NCBI RefSeq assembly: GCF_949628265.1
Contig: NC_088787.1
Coordinates: 11,150,501-11,214,500 of the forward strand
Origin: Cloeon dipterum
Taxonomy: Eukaryota; Arthropoda; Insecta; Ephemeroptera; Baetidae
Reading direction: 5' to 3'
Length of the DNA: 64,000 nt
This document shows, piece after piece, positions 1-11,026 of this stretch (position 1 is the stretch's first letter; each line of letters starts with the position of its first letter). Under the pieces are notes generated by a model that saw only the letters and a program-made list of their open reading frames with translations, was not told the origin of the DNA and did no database searches. The position numbers and the translations under genes are program-made.

Positions 1-194
1 TTGGTGACTTTGTTCCTGCGCAGAGAAAAGAAAAAGCCGAAATAAGCATAGCGCTGTGCTCCCTTTACCTTCTTTTTGGCATCGCGCTGCTCGCTATGAG
101 TTTCAACCTCGTGCAGGAACAAGTGATTAACTCTGTAAAGTCAGTCGCACGAAGACTGGGCATTATTAAGAATGAAGACGAAGAGGAGGATTAG
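1..194 (+). CDS. Two-pore-domain potassium channel (K2P/TWIK family), 3' terminal exon, partial
   Basis: The window starts inside an exon whose frame begins at base 3 and ends with TAG at 192-194, giving 63 residues. The first residues, GDFVPA, match the end of the second-pore selectivity filter (GFGD type) of K2P potassium channels. They are followed by a hydrophobic stretch, YLLFGIALLAMSFNLVQEQV, which is the typical fourth transmembrane helix of this family. A short cytoplasmic tail ends in an acidic run (NEDEEEED). K2P channels are dimeric leak channels in the plasma membrane that set the resting potential. The rest of the gene lies upstream of the window, so the subfamily cannot be decided; the TM4 reads like the TWK/KCNK18-type invertebrate channels. 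The fold assignment is firm, the exact orthologue is not. Confidence 0.88.
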   Translation, partial: GDFVPAQRKEKAEISIALCSLYLLFGIALLAMSFNLVQEQVINSVKSVARRLGIIKNEDEEED

Positions 195-939
195 TGTGTT
201 GTTTTTACTCTAATTTTATCTCTTGTAAAAATAATAAATTTTAAAGCCAGTGTGTTTCTGGACGTCAAGAATCAATAAATCATAATATTTAACATTCTAA
301 AATATTAAAATGTTTTTCTTGACATAACATGTGAATTAAGTTTTAAAATATTACTTCCAAAACCTTGGACTCTAAAAAATTCATTGAAATTGTTTTGTAC
401 CTTTGACATTTGTCACTACAACTATAGACGCATTTCCGCAAAAATATTTTTGAGAAGTATTTAGGAATCTTCATTTCTCATGCAATCGAACAAAAATCAA
501 ATCTTAGAGAAAAATAAGCCGGAAATTTTAAAAAATTATTTTCCCAAGGTATTATTCCATTGAAAAAGACTCCTCTCACGAAAATTGACACATCGTTTGG
601 CTACATATTTAATTCTTCTAAGTTCAAACAACATAAAATACATTATGGCACACATCTTTAGATAAAACTATCATCGTTTTGATCCACACTTTAGTTTTAA
701 TCCTGAATTAACACTATCATCATCAGATCGGGATTATATATGATTCCTCAAAAATTGACAAGGATTAGCGCTCTACCTGAGCTTGTCCCCTCGCAATGAA
801 CGTCTCTGGCCACTTCGCATCCGTCCAATTCTCCTTCTTTTCAAATTAAATTTTTCTAAGGCAGCAGGAAGTTTGTTTGGACTCTCAACCAAGCCAAGCA
901 AAAGTTAATTGACAATCAGTGTCACTTAAAACTAGGCAC
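195..939. other. K2P 3' UTR and AT-rich spacer
   Basis: The first ~100 bases are the likely 3' untranslated region of the K2P gene. The remainder is AT-rich with no convincing reading frame on either strand. It separates the 3' ends of the plus-strand K2P gene and the minus-strand ZAD-like gene. Confidence 0.6.
274..279 (+). terminator. Polyadenylation signal of the K2P channel gene
   Basis: A canonical AATAAA lies 80 bases after the K2P stop codon, in AT-rich sequence. It is the nearest good poly(A) signal on the plus strand. Cleavage would be expected roughly 10-30 bases further on. Confidence 0.55.
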
Positions 940-1505
940 CTATTCGGAGCTTTTGTCGTTTGAACAGGATGGCTCGTCTAACTTTTTCGACTGAGGCTGG
1001 CTTTTGTCCGACATGGGTGTCATCTGTGAAGACAGCTGACTCGAAGACGGTGAATTTGACGATACCTCAGTATTTGTCGTCCCATTTCGTCTATGCTTAT
1101 TTCCTTGAGCTGGCGTCCTCGCCCTCTGGAAAAAACTTTGAGTTTACTTTTAATAAAAAGTATTTATGCTACCGTTTTTCGTTGTTTCCAGAGCTTTTGG
1201 TGACCATATAAGTCCCTTGACTTTGGGTTCATCCTGCCTTCCAGAATATTTCTGATGATATTAACGAATTATCCTATATACCTTCTATTTTTATTTTGTC
1301 CAGAAACTTACTCGACATACGGACGGCAAAACGAACAAATGGTCCATTTGCATTCAAATTTTGGAATCTTCAAATGCGGAAAGAGGGATGACGCTTCCAA
1401 AAACTGAATTTGGTCTGAATTAACAGTAAGTCGCTTTTGAACATCTTCAACATTTTCACGGCAGTGCCAGCAGCAATATGGAATTTCGCCATTCCTTGAC
1501 ATGAT
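940..1505 (-). CDS. Small protein with ZAD-like Cys pairs and Ser-rich tail (two exons)
   Basis: Minus strand, two exons joined by GT-AG: 1505..1312 and 1123..940, with stop TAG at 942-940. The first exon follows a good acceptor (ttttcag) and holds ATG at 1502-1500. It encodes CWHC and, about 45 residues later, CSFC. Two CxxC pairs at that distance, with IPKFEC before the second pair, resemble the insect zinc-finger-associated domain (ZAD), which mediates dimerisation of C2H2 factors. The donor is GTAAGT. The second exon gives a Ser/Thr/Gln/Lys-rich tail and no C2H2 finger. Total about 125 residues if the ATG is the start. Two AG acceptors two bases apart (ending at 1126 and 1124) are possible for exon 2; the second keeps a long open frame. 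Exon-like blocks near 1585-1760 could extend the 5' end, but their phase does not join well. It may instead be a remnant of a larger ZAD gene. Confidence 0.45.
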
Positions 1506-2939
1506 CTGAAAATTTAATTTTTGTTGCGTCTCAGGACTTTGTCTTTCACGAGTTTTCGGTTTGGTAAAATATTCCTACCTCTTTGGCTCAACTTTGAGCA
1601 CAAAACCAATTCATGTGGAAAATTGTTAAGCTAAAACCAGCAAAACAGACACAACGTACACAGAGAAATGTAAACTGTTAAAATTGCACCTCAGATGATT
1701 GAGGACTTCGATCGCTTGGGTTCCTGTGCTGGACTGTCCAAAATGATACAAAATTTAAACTGCAATTCAATGTTATTGTTGCACTCCAATTTCGGAATCT
1801 AACTCCTATTTTGCAACTAAATAATGTAAATAAATTGAACAGCGGTATAAAATCAAGCCAATACTCTCTACGTAAAGCACGCGCTTTGCCTGCATTTCAA
1901 ATGCTAAAATTTGAAAAATTTGTTAAGGACTTTGACCCGCATCAAATCGCGGTACACACGGATGTTACAGGAAATGCGAAGAACTCCAACTCGTTACTTG
2001 CAAGAATGCACATTTCCAGCATGTTTGAATTTATTTCCTGCTTTAATGACATTTCATAAAATATCAAAGATGTTTGTCTTAAGAGCAGAAAAAGAGATCA
2101 ATTTAAGGAAAGCTGCAAATTGTAGGAACGGACTCATCCCTATCCTGGAGAAACTGTTCTATAAGAAAGACAGATTATTGAATTTAAATTTTATATTTTA
2201 ATAGAATTGAGAGTAAAAATTAAAATTTATGCATCCATTTCTTGAACTTCAAGCAAAATGAATTTTTTTTTTCACCTGTGACAACTACAGAATTTTTCTC
2301 CATTTGTTTAATTATATTTTTTAAATATTAACTGGTCTCGGCATCATTCCACAACCACCTAAGAAAACGAGTAAAATTTGAAAATAATCAAAAAGGTTTA
2401 AACTAAGAAGTTTTTGAATAATTTGCTTTTTGTTGTAATGTAAAACTGTTTAAGATTTCCAGCTGACGGAAGGAAGATTTGGTTTCAATTTAAAGAAATC
2501 TAAATTTGATTTACCCAAAATTGTTTCCTACATTAATTTTGTGGCTTTATGCAGTTGTTGCAAATTCTTAAAATGACGATTTTTATATTTAAAATTGAAG
2601 AGCATTGTAAATTATACATTTATTCCCAGAAACATAATTTTTAGATAAAATGTTTCATAGCATGTCTCAAAAATGAAAAACTTATATATACAATATTAAT
2701 TTGCTATCTTAGAGAGCGAAAAATTATGTAGTTATAATCGTTTAAAATCTCTAACAGAATATGTATACGTTTTAATGTTTTATTCAAATTTTTCTGAAAA
2801 TTCAAGTAATTAAAACTACCTTTTTAAATTATTTGTGAAGAATATTTAACCAGAAAATTTATTTTAATCAAAAAAATATTTGATTTCGTTCGTCTTGTAT
2901 TCACAAAACAACGTTCCATGCATAAATAATTCCGATTCC
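1506..2939. other. AT-rich spacer upstream of LZTR1
   Basis: Mostly AT-rich non-coding DNA. Around 1585-1760 on the minus strand there are two short open segments bounded by AG and GT, which may be leader exons or decayed exons of the ZAD-like gene. Between 1810 and 2200 there are small plus-strand frames with no recognisable protein. I see no RNA gene. Confidence 0.5.
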
Positions 2940-3277
2940 ACGTCATAATTGCAACGTCAGCTGTGATAGCTTATCAATACGTTTTCTGCATCTCGCAGTT
3001 GTTGTTATGAAATTCATATTCATTCATCGTTTGCGGCGCCACACAAATTCCCCCTGCGCGTTTGCGTTCAAAAGCTGCGGCGGTCACGTGACCCTGCATT
3101 GATGAACATGTGGGTGTAACTCCAACACGCATCGCGGACAGGGAGAAGCTGAAGCTGCTGAAGCTGCAGGTCCTCTTCCTTTCTACGCCTGATTGTCTTC
3201 GGAGGATGAGGACTATGCACTGACATCGCGAGAGGAGTGCAGGACAGACGACGACTTGCTGAGGAAAAGAGTGAAAC
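2940..3277 (+). promoter_or_regulatory. LZTR1 promoter and 5' leader
   Basis: This segment becomes GC-rich relative to the flank and precedes the LZTR1 start. It contains a 12-base palindrome GGTCACGTGACC at 3082-3093, a perfect E-box of the MITF/TFE/USF (CLEAR-like) class. No TATA box is evident, which fits a broadly expressed gene. The transcription start cannot be placed exactly; the leader probably begins between about 3100 and 3230. Confidence 0.5.
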
Positions 3278-6200
3278 ATGGCGTCGAAGACCCTGAAGCT
3301 GGGCATCGACAACCCTACGATGGCGGAGAACACCGAGTTTATCACCCTGGACTTCGGGCCTTTCGAAACCGTGCACCAGTGGAAGCAACTACCCGAATGC
3401 GATGAGTTCGTCGGCTGCAGGTGCGTTTTTTTTAATTAAAAAATGAAATAAATCGAAAGGATTATATAATTTTATTAATCAGGCGGAGCAAACACACGGT
3501 TGTGGCCTACAAGGACGCAATTTACGTCTTCGGCGGCGACAACGGTAAGACGATGCTGAACGACCTTCTCAGGTTCGACATCAGGGAGCAGTCCTGGGGA
3601 AGGGCGTTCTCGATCGGACCGCCGCCGGCCCCTCGTTACCATCACTCGGCCGTCGTGAGTTTTGGTTAAATTTCAGGTCGATTAAATTCATTAAAATGCA
3701 TTTGTCGCAGGTGTACGAGTCTTCGATGTTCATCTTCGGTGGCTACACCGGAGACATCCATTCCAATTCCAATCTGACAAACAAAAATGATCTCTTCGAG
3801 TACAAGTTCCAGAATGGACAGTGGGTCGAGTGGAAGTTTACTGGCAGGTGAGAAATTTATAAAAAAAAATACATTGGGAAAATCTGCAAAGAGGGTCCTT
3901 AAATTTAATTAGGTATTATTTCAAGGCTCTTTGATGTAAATTTCTGAAAACCTTTTTATGTAATTAATTCGAAATATTTGCAAGAAAATGAGGGTACAAA
4001 ATTTGCAACCATTTGCTGATAATTATTCCTGTCACTGATTAAAAATTTAATTTGATTTAAAGCCCAGGAATAAAAAATCTAACAAAATAAGTGTCAAATT
4101 TAGAGACTTAATTAATTCTCTTGTGAAAGAATGTTCAATTTATTTATTTAAAAAATAATATTTTCATCAAATATCAGGACGCCAGTTCCACGGTCAGCGC
4201 ATGGTGCTGCAGTTTTCGACAACAAGCTTTGGGTGTTTGCCGGCTACGATGGTAACGCCAGACTGAACGACATGTGGACAATCTCCCTGCAGGTCTGTAC
4301 GACTCACGCATCTCCGAGGGTATTACAAAGTTTCCTTATTTGCAGTCTGGCGACGCGAGGTCCTGGGAGAAGATTGAGCAGCAGGGCGCGTGCCCTCCAA
4401 CTTGCTGCAACTTTCCAGTAGCCGTCGCCCGCGACTCTATGTTCGTCTTCAGCGGCCAGAGCGGTGCCAAAATCACCAACAGCTTGTTCCAGTTCCATTT
4501 CAAGAACAAATGGTAGGATTTAAATTTTACTTTTGCTTCGGAGTTTATTAAAATAGGTTTAAATTCAGATGCTGCACTGGTTTTTAATTTTAAGAGTTTT
4601 AAATTTTGTAGATTGTTCTATTTTTTATTTTTATTTAGTAATATTTTATTAGAAAATGATGCCTTGTTCCCAAAAATTAATTTTTTTATAACTTACAAAT
4701 GGAAAAGAAAAATATTTTTTTATGCTGGAATTACTCTGCTTGACTTGAATTTTGTAGAAATTACTACTTTTAACCTTCCTGCTTGACAAAAGGTTATAAT
4801 TGTTTTGAAAGATATTTTACAATAAAATAATAAACCGTTGTAGCACTCTTTTTTATTAATTTTTAAATATATTGGGGCTATTTGTCTTCTCATTTAAAAA
4901 ATACTATTTTAATGTGATATAATCAAGTACATTTTTTTTTCAAATTCACAAACAACCTCTCTTAAACCAGAACCTGAATTCAAATTTTTAGCTGGACGCG
5001 GATTTCGACGGAGCATTTGTTGCGAGGGGTGCCGCCGCCACCGGCGCGGAGATACGGGCACACAATGGTGGCCTACGACCGGCACCTGTACGTTTTCGGC
5101 GGCGCCGCTGACTCAACGCTGCCATCCGACCTGCACTGCTTCGACCTGGACACGCAGTCGTGGGCCGTGGTGCCACCGGCGCCGGGCAGCTCCGTCCCCT
5201 CCGGCCGCCTCTTCCACGCCGCCGCCGGTCTCGGCTCGGCCATGTACGTCTTCGGGGGCACCGTCGACAACAATGTCCGCAGTGGCGAAATGTACAGATT
5301 CCAGGTCAGCCAAGATTTTCGAATATCTGTTTTTTTGCGTTAGTTTTCTGATATCAAGAAATACGTGATGATTTTACTGGTTTTACCAAATGGATTAAAT
5401 TTAAATCAGTTAATGAGAAAATAAATACTTTTATGGGTCCTCCTAGAAACCCCATTTTCCCATTTAATACCTTGAAATTTTAATTCTCTAGATGAATTAT
5501 TTTGTTGTTTAAAATGGAATGGTTTTGGAAAGTTTGTGGGTTTTATTTGCAAATCAAACGTTTTAGAAAAATATGCATTAAAATTCAATTAATTGATATA
5601 CTAATTTGAATTTATCATTTAAATATGAATTTTCCGTCCAAATTGATATTTTATAAAATTAAACACTGTCTTTTTTCAGTTCTCCAGCTACCCGCAGTGC
5701 ACGCTGACCTCCGATCTGTCTGGTCTGCTCAGCTCGCAGCAGTTTTGCGATTTGAAATTTATTGTCGGGCCTGAGGAGGAGGCGGTATTAGCACACACGG
5801 CCCTGGTCGTGGCCAGGTCCCAGTGTCTCAGGGCCAGGGTCAGACACGCAAAAGACAGCCGTGAGCGGCACCTAGAAGAGGTAACAAGAATTAAAAATAA
5901 AAAAAATTGGAAAAATTTATTAATTACTAAAAATGAAGGTGTATGGAACAACAACCGTGCCGCTCCAGGACCTCCCGCTTCTTGAGGTCAAACTGAAAGA
6001 CGCGTCACCGCCGGCCTTTAGAATGGTCCTCAACTACATTTACACAGATTGCATGGACCCAGCAAAGAAAAGTAATAATTTAAATATCAAAAATTACAAG
6101 GAATTTTTAAAGCAAAGATTTTCTTTCAAACAATTTATTTGCACTATTTTTTTCAATTGTTTTTTATTGTTTTGGTTCAAATTGTAAAGTGGGCAGCCTA

Positions 6201-8293
6201 AATCAAATTTTTCATAATTTAATAGGACTTTAATTAATATTTTATCATCAAATTACAGTTGAAGATCCGCAGAGCAGTGAAATTGTGGTGCTAATGATGG
6301 ACGTTTACCGCCTCGCTGACCAAGTAATATAATTCCTCGCCTATTCAACCAAATTGTTCTAATTTCTCTCCAGTTTCACATGCGCAAACTGGAGCAGCTG
6401 TGTCTGCACTACCTGGAGTGCACGATCAACACGAGAAATGTTCTGGAAGCCCTGTGCAACGCTGCGCAGCTCAAGCTCTACGTGATCAAGGAGTTCTGCC
6501 TCAAGTACATCGTGAAGGAGACCAACTACAGCCAGATCGTGATGAGCAGGGAGTTTGAGAACCTGGAGCGAGCACTCATGGTCGAGATCATCAGACGCAA
6601 GCAGGCACCGCCGGCCTGCTGTCTCGCACCACCCGTCTGCTGTGCACAACTCGACCACACTGCCGAACCATCAGGTGAGATTATTACGATTGTTTTGCTC
6701 TTGCTTATGTTGGAATGGGAATTATAAGATTGTCAAAAGAATTAAAAATAATGAAAGAGGTAGCATGTAGAAAACCTTAAAACGTAAATCCGATCATGGT
6801 TGCTTACCACCCGGTTTATTTACCACTGATTTTTATCACTCAATTTTAACCAATTTCTTTTGCAAGAAATGAATTTTTCCATTTGTCCCCTGTGAAAAGC
6901 TAAAATTTGCTGTCGGATTGGGCAAAATTTTCTCTACCGTGCAGATTATTTTCTTTAAAATTACCATTTGCTGCCTCAGTTTATTATTGTATTATCATCT
7001 AAACAATAATAAATATTCATTTCAGCTCTGAATAATTAGTTTGTATTTTTTAATTTCAAGTAAAATAATCTGTCCAAATAACGTGTAAATTTATTCATGG
7101 CAAAAAGTGCTGAAAATTAAATCCAACAGCAGGTTTCTTCGTTGGCTCAACGCTGGAGCAGGATTTGGAAAACCTGCTGACCACGACCGGACGTGAATTC
7201 TGTGACATCACTCTCCAGCTGGACGGCGTCTCCATTCCGGCACACAAGGCGATTTTAGCCGCCCGCTGCACCTACTTTGAGGCCATGTTCCGCTCCTTCA
7301 TGCCGGTTAACGGGATCGTCCAGGTAAAATCTAAACTAAATTAAAAAAATGGACACAATTTTAAAAATAACTTCTCTCGCAGCAGAAAACATTAGATATT
7401 TTGCAATTTTTAACCTTTCAAAAATTAAATTTAATGGAAGCAGCTGAAAAGTCATGAAATTCAGGATGCGTTATAATTATTACACAACCTCTTTATTCCC
7501 AAATCCTATGTGCGCAGGTCCAAATTGGAGACATGATTCCTTCGAGACAGAGTTTTGACTCCCTCCTCCGCTACATTTATTACGGTCACGTAGACATGCC
7601 ACCTGAGGACTCCTTGTACCTCTTCAGCGCTACCTGTTACTATGGATTCACTAACAGCAGGCTTCAGGTGAGCTCACAAATCAAACTAAAATTACAGAGC
7701 TTAAAAAACTACTGTATTTTGGTGAAAAATCATGTTAAAAAGTTAAAATTTATCATAAACATCGGCAAATTTTCATCCATAAAAACAAATAAATTGACTG
7801 TGTTTATAAGCAATTAATTTTATTACAAAGAATTTAAAAAAATAACCCATTCCAGAATGACGAAAACCTTTCAATTTCTGATGGTATATTTTATTTTGTT
7901 GGTTTCATTAATCAATTTCAATAAAATTTCCAGGCCTTTTGCAAGCATAACCTAGAGATGAACGTCACGTCAGAAAACGTTGTGCAAATCTTGGAGGCGG
8001 CCGAGCGAATCCAAGCGAATGACATGAAGAAATACGCGTTGGTGCTGATCGTCCAGAACTTTGGAAAGGTACGCACGGACTCCTGTCCCACTATATAGTC
8101 AATGTTTTTGTATTTTGAATGGAGAATAAATAAATTTAAATCGAATTTGTTCTCGCAGGTGGCGCGGATGCCGCAGTTGCGCCAGTTGAGTCGAGAGCTG
8201 CTGCTGGACATCATTGACACGCTGGCTGAGGAGTTCACGGACAGAAAGCTTAGCTCGGACAAGTCGACGCACAGCCTCGGGTCAGACATTTGA
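3278..8293 (+). CDS. LZTR1: LZTR1 orthologue: Kelch-BTB-BACK adaptor of Cul3 ubiquitin ligase
   Basis: Fourteen coding exons join in frame: 3278..3420, 3483..3654, 3711..3847, 4178..4292, 4346..4512, 4992..5304, 5680..5880, 5939..6071, 6259..6323, 6374..6674, 7133..7323, 7518..7667, 7934..8068, 8159..8293. They give 785 residues (human LZTR1 is about 840). Kelch blades fill roughly residues 45-345, with repeated FGG/FAGY cores such as [20 protein letters not shown] and [10 protein letters not shown]. The first BTB begins near residue 365 ([11 protein letters not shown]), the second near 605 ([21 protein letters not shown]), each followed by BACK-type helices. The ending near GSDI matches the family. 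LZTR1 recruits RAS-family GTPases (RIT, MRAS, RAS) to Cul3 for ubiquitination on endomembranes and so limits MAPK signalling. Start ATG at 3278 lies in good context (aacATGG). Introns of 56-58 bases occur. The human linker between the last Kelch blades is shortened here. Confidence 0.96.
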
Positions 8294-8896
8294 CTATAGG
8301 AGCTGGCGCTCGAGCACGGCCACAACGAGCTGTACCAGCTGCTGCTCGTCGCCATGGCTCACCTCCTCTATCTTTGACCTGCATTTAACTCTTCTCTCTC
8401 CCCCGCTGGCCGTTAAATATTGTCCGGAAAAATTGGTTCTTAACTTCTAGGTACTTTAAACATATTAGAATCTGTTCAGAATGTGTATATTTTAGAGAAT
8501 CTCTCTATTTAGTACTTATACAAGTACGCTAACCATTTGATTAATCAGTCTCACAAACGCAAATGATTTTTAAACTCCTAATTACAAATATATTCTTAGT
8601 TTTTAAAGCAAATAGACAGTTTCCATGGCGTTTGGAAACGAAGTATGTATCCCGCCTCTGACGTCATCAGCCTGTGATTATATTCGATTGTTTTCTTTCG
8701 TCAGCCGTGAAAATATTGAATCTCAAATGTACTGCTCTTCGATGGCACGTTTACTGTGATTAGCGAGTAATATACATGAAAGATATTATCGATTTTGATT
8801 CGAGTGCATTTTTATTTGCTAGTCCTATACAGTGTTCTTTTATTAAGACATCCAAGAGGAAAAAAGACGAGTTTACATAGTGTAGTGGGGTCAGTC
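8294..8896. other. LZTR1 3' UTR and convergent intergenic space
   Basis: The first 80 bases after the LZTR1 stop are GC-rich and open in the same frame (see findings). The rest is AT-rich 3' UTR and spacer. No AATAAA is seen for LZTR1 before the opposing gene. A perfect TGACGTCA (CREB/ATF-type site) lies at 8659-8666 between the two convergent gene ends. Confidence 0.55.
8811..8816 (-). terminator. Polyadenylation signal of the POLDIP2 gene (minus strand)
   Basis: TTTATT on the plus strand reads AATAAA on the minus strand, about 80 bases beyond the POLDIP2 stop codon. It is the best poly(A) signal for that gene. Confidence 0.55.
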
Positions 8897-10750
8897 TCAC
8901 TGGTTTGTCGCCGGAGGCTGGTTCGTCGGAGCCTCGGACTCGTGTTTGCTTTCCAAGCTGAACGGCGGAATCCGGCAGTCGAACATGTAGCCATCGCTGC
9001 GTTCCATTCTGAACGTGCCCCTTAAAATCACAAAATTGAAGAAAGGGTGTAAAATAATTGGCTCGTGTTATAATTTTTTGAAGAAGTGAAAAGGGCATTT
9101 TTTTCTCACCACATGTGCCCTGAGGGTGCCTGAAGGGAAACGTGGCTGGAGTATTGGAAAGCAGGCAGGGCTGCGGAGAGGAGGGGTTCCTGCCCGACGA
9201 CGCCTCGGCCTCGCACCGTCTCCAGGGTGCCGGACAGGCTGAAGATGCGCCAGTGCCGCTCCCGCAGCTGCACGGGCAACGGACCCAGATTTTCCAGCCT
9301 GATGCAGTACCTCCACTGAAACAGGGCCAAAGTCCAATATTATATATAAAAAAATAACCAAGCTCTTGGCTCGCATTGTTTATCGCATGCACTTGCAGAA
9401 TGAGGCAAGGAAGGAAATAATAGAATTAGAATACTAAAGAAAGAAATTAAAAATAATGAGCATTATATAATGTGGTACGTTTGAATGGTTTCCCATTTTT
9501 AGCACGTGAAAATTTTTAATACATTCTTTTACCTTTGAATATTCTAAAAACTTCCTGAAAAAATTTATATAAAATAAAGCAAAATAAAAACAATGATTTT
9601 ATTAACAGAAGAAAAAAATTTTGAGACCAATAAGGATGAAATTAATAAGTTCTCCAGAGACAGGACGCACCCAATAAACATTAGATGATTGCGTAGTTCT
9701 GCATCCCATGAAGAAGGGAATTACAGTCACTCTCACTCCCTCCGTGGTCTCCTTGTGCACGTCGGACAGCTCAAGCCATGGGTGGTTTTTTCGCTGCCAG
9801 GCGATTAGAGTTTGCTGAGCCCCAAATGGAGGATCTGCAATTACAAAATCATTTTTGCACTAGTAAATTACCAGCTTCTCTAAATTTTAATGACAACCTC
9901 TGTTTGGCACAGGAGACAAGAACTTGTCAAACAGTTCGTGCTGCAGGGGAGGCTGGGTGCTATTTTCACTGGCCGTGTATGGCAAAATGTCCTCGTGTGC
10001 AACATAGTCAAGACCAGGAATCGCGTACAGGCTTCTGGCGCTGTCCTGGTGTCCCAGGAAGGTCACAGCTTCCGTTTGGGCCCTCTGAAAATTTATTTTA
10101 ATACAGATTTTAAAACAAAGCAAACTTTTAACCTTGTTTTTATACGCTACATTCAAAAAAATATGATTATCAACTTGCAAGAAAAATCATAACATTGAAA
10201 TTTTATATTTTTGGCCACAAAATGGCCAAAAATTCACTCAAAAATAGGCCACTCAGCTACTCACAATGTAAGGGCAATCACGGGCGTCGATCAAGACCTG
10301 GTAGTAGGTGTGCGTCCGCCCTTTGACCTCCCTCCCCTGCTGCTGCTGGTTGTTATTATTCAGGTTTTCGGTCGCATCACCGAGCCTGAAGTGATTGGCA
10401 CAATAAAAATCTCAAAGTTAACCTCAATTTCGATCCGCATACTTTTCTTTTTTAGTGTTAAGGTCTCTGTCGTACACCCTGGCGAGCCAAGGAAACAGGA
10501 TGAGGCCCCGGTAGCCGAAGACCCTGTGCAGGAACAACTGTCCGGTCTCGTAGGCGCCCGACTCCTTCGGCGCCTCCAGCCTGCCGACCTCGGCCAATCT
10601 GTGTCGAAATGCGCGCGATGAGTCAATCGGACTGCGTCCCGAAAAACAACGGGCTCACCTGGTTGAGAAACTCATCTTGGCCGTCCGGATGGGCAGAAGG
10701 ACGCGGCCGCGGCAGCCGCGGACACAATTCGCCAGGCAGGTCAGCATCAT
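8897..10750 (-). CDS. POLDIP2: POLDIP2 orthologue (polymerase delta-interacting protein 2, YccV/ApaG domains)
   Basis: Seven minus-strand exons join in frame: 10750..10659, 10598..10443, 10385..10265, 10084..9898, 9834..9671, 9315..9110, 9020..8897, giving 349 residues (human 368). The N-terminus (MMLTCLANCVRGCRGR) is Arg/Cys-rich without acidic residues, consistent with a mitochondrial presequence. The middle carries the YccV-like region (GAYETGQLFLHRVFGYRG, YYQVLIDARDCPYI, AIPGLDYVAHEDILPY). The C-terminus is the ApaG-like fold (RYCIRLENL, LRERHWRIFSL, GRGVVGQEP, FQYSSHVSLQAPSGHMWGTF). Known roles include interaction with DNA polymerase delta p50/PCNA and PrimPol, and mitochondrial matrix functions linked to ClpX. 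An Asn4-Gln4 run at residues 92-99 replaces a longer human linker. Start: two consecutive ATGs at 10750 and 10747; an upstream ATG is followed by a stop after two codons. It converges on LZTR1. Confidence 0.96.
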
Positions 10751-11026
10751 GCTTCCATTGCGCTCTCGGTACCGAATATTATGTAACGACTTGACAAAAT
10801 TGAAATTCGCCGACAAACGGGACCAGGAAAGCGAACGCTGAGTCGCAACAAATTAATAATATTTGTAGGAACATATGATTGGCCCGAAACCGGTTTTTTA
10901 AGAGAATGATGCAAACCGGATTTTTGTAATGATATTTTGATTAAGTCAGAGTTTGTACCGGTATTGCTTTTTATACCGGTTTCTTATGATGAACTTTTAG
11001 CGGGATGGAATTTTTGTGAATGAATG
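10751..11026 (-). promoter_or_regulatory. POLDIP2 promoter-proximal region with a cluster of ACCGGT boxes
   Basis: Immediately upstream of POLDIP2 on the minus strand. Four related 8-mers lie within 94 bases: AACCGGTT at 10888-10895, AACCGGAT at 10914-10921, TACCGGTA at 10956-10963 and TACCGGTT at 10974-10981. The first is the textbook Grainyhead/CP2 palindrome. No TATA box is seen. Confidence 0.4.

Noticed and set aside
4988..5313. Several minus-strand and alternate-frame ORFs across the large LZTR1 exon
   Set aside because: They are Arg/Pro/Ala-rich shadows of the GC-rich coding exon; the plus-strand frame gives clear Kelch repeats.
8760..9392. 210-codon minus-strand ORF at the 3' end of POLDIP2
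   Set aside because: It runs through an intron and uses a different frame in each exon; the spliced POLDIP2 model explains the same DNA with full family similarity.
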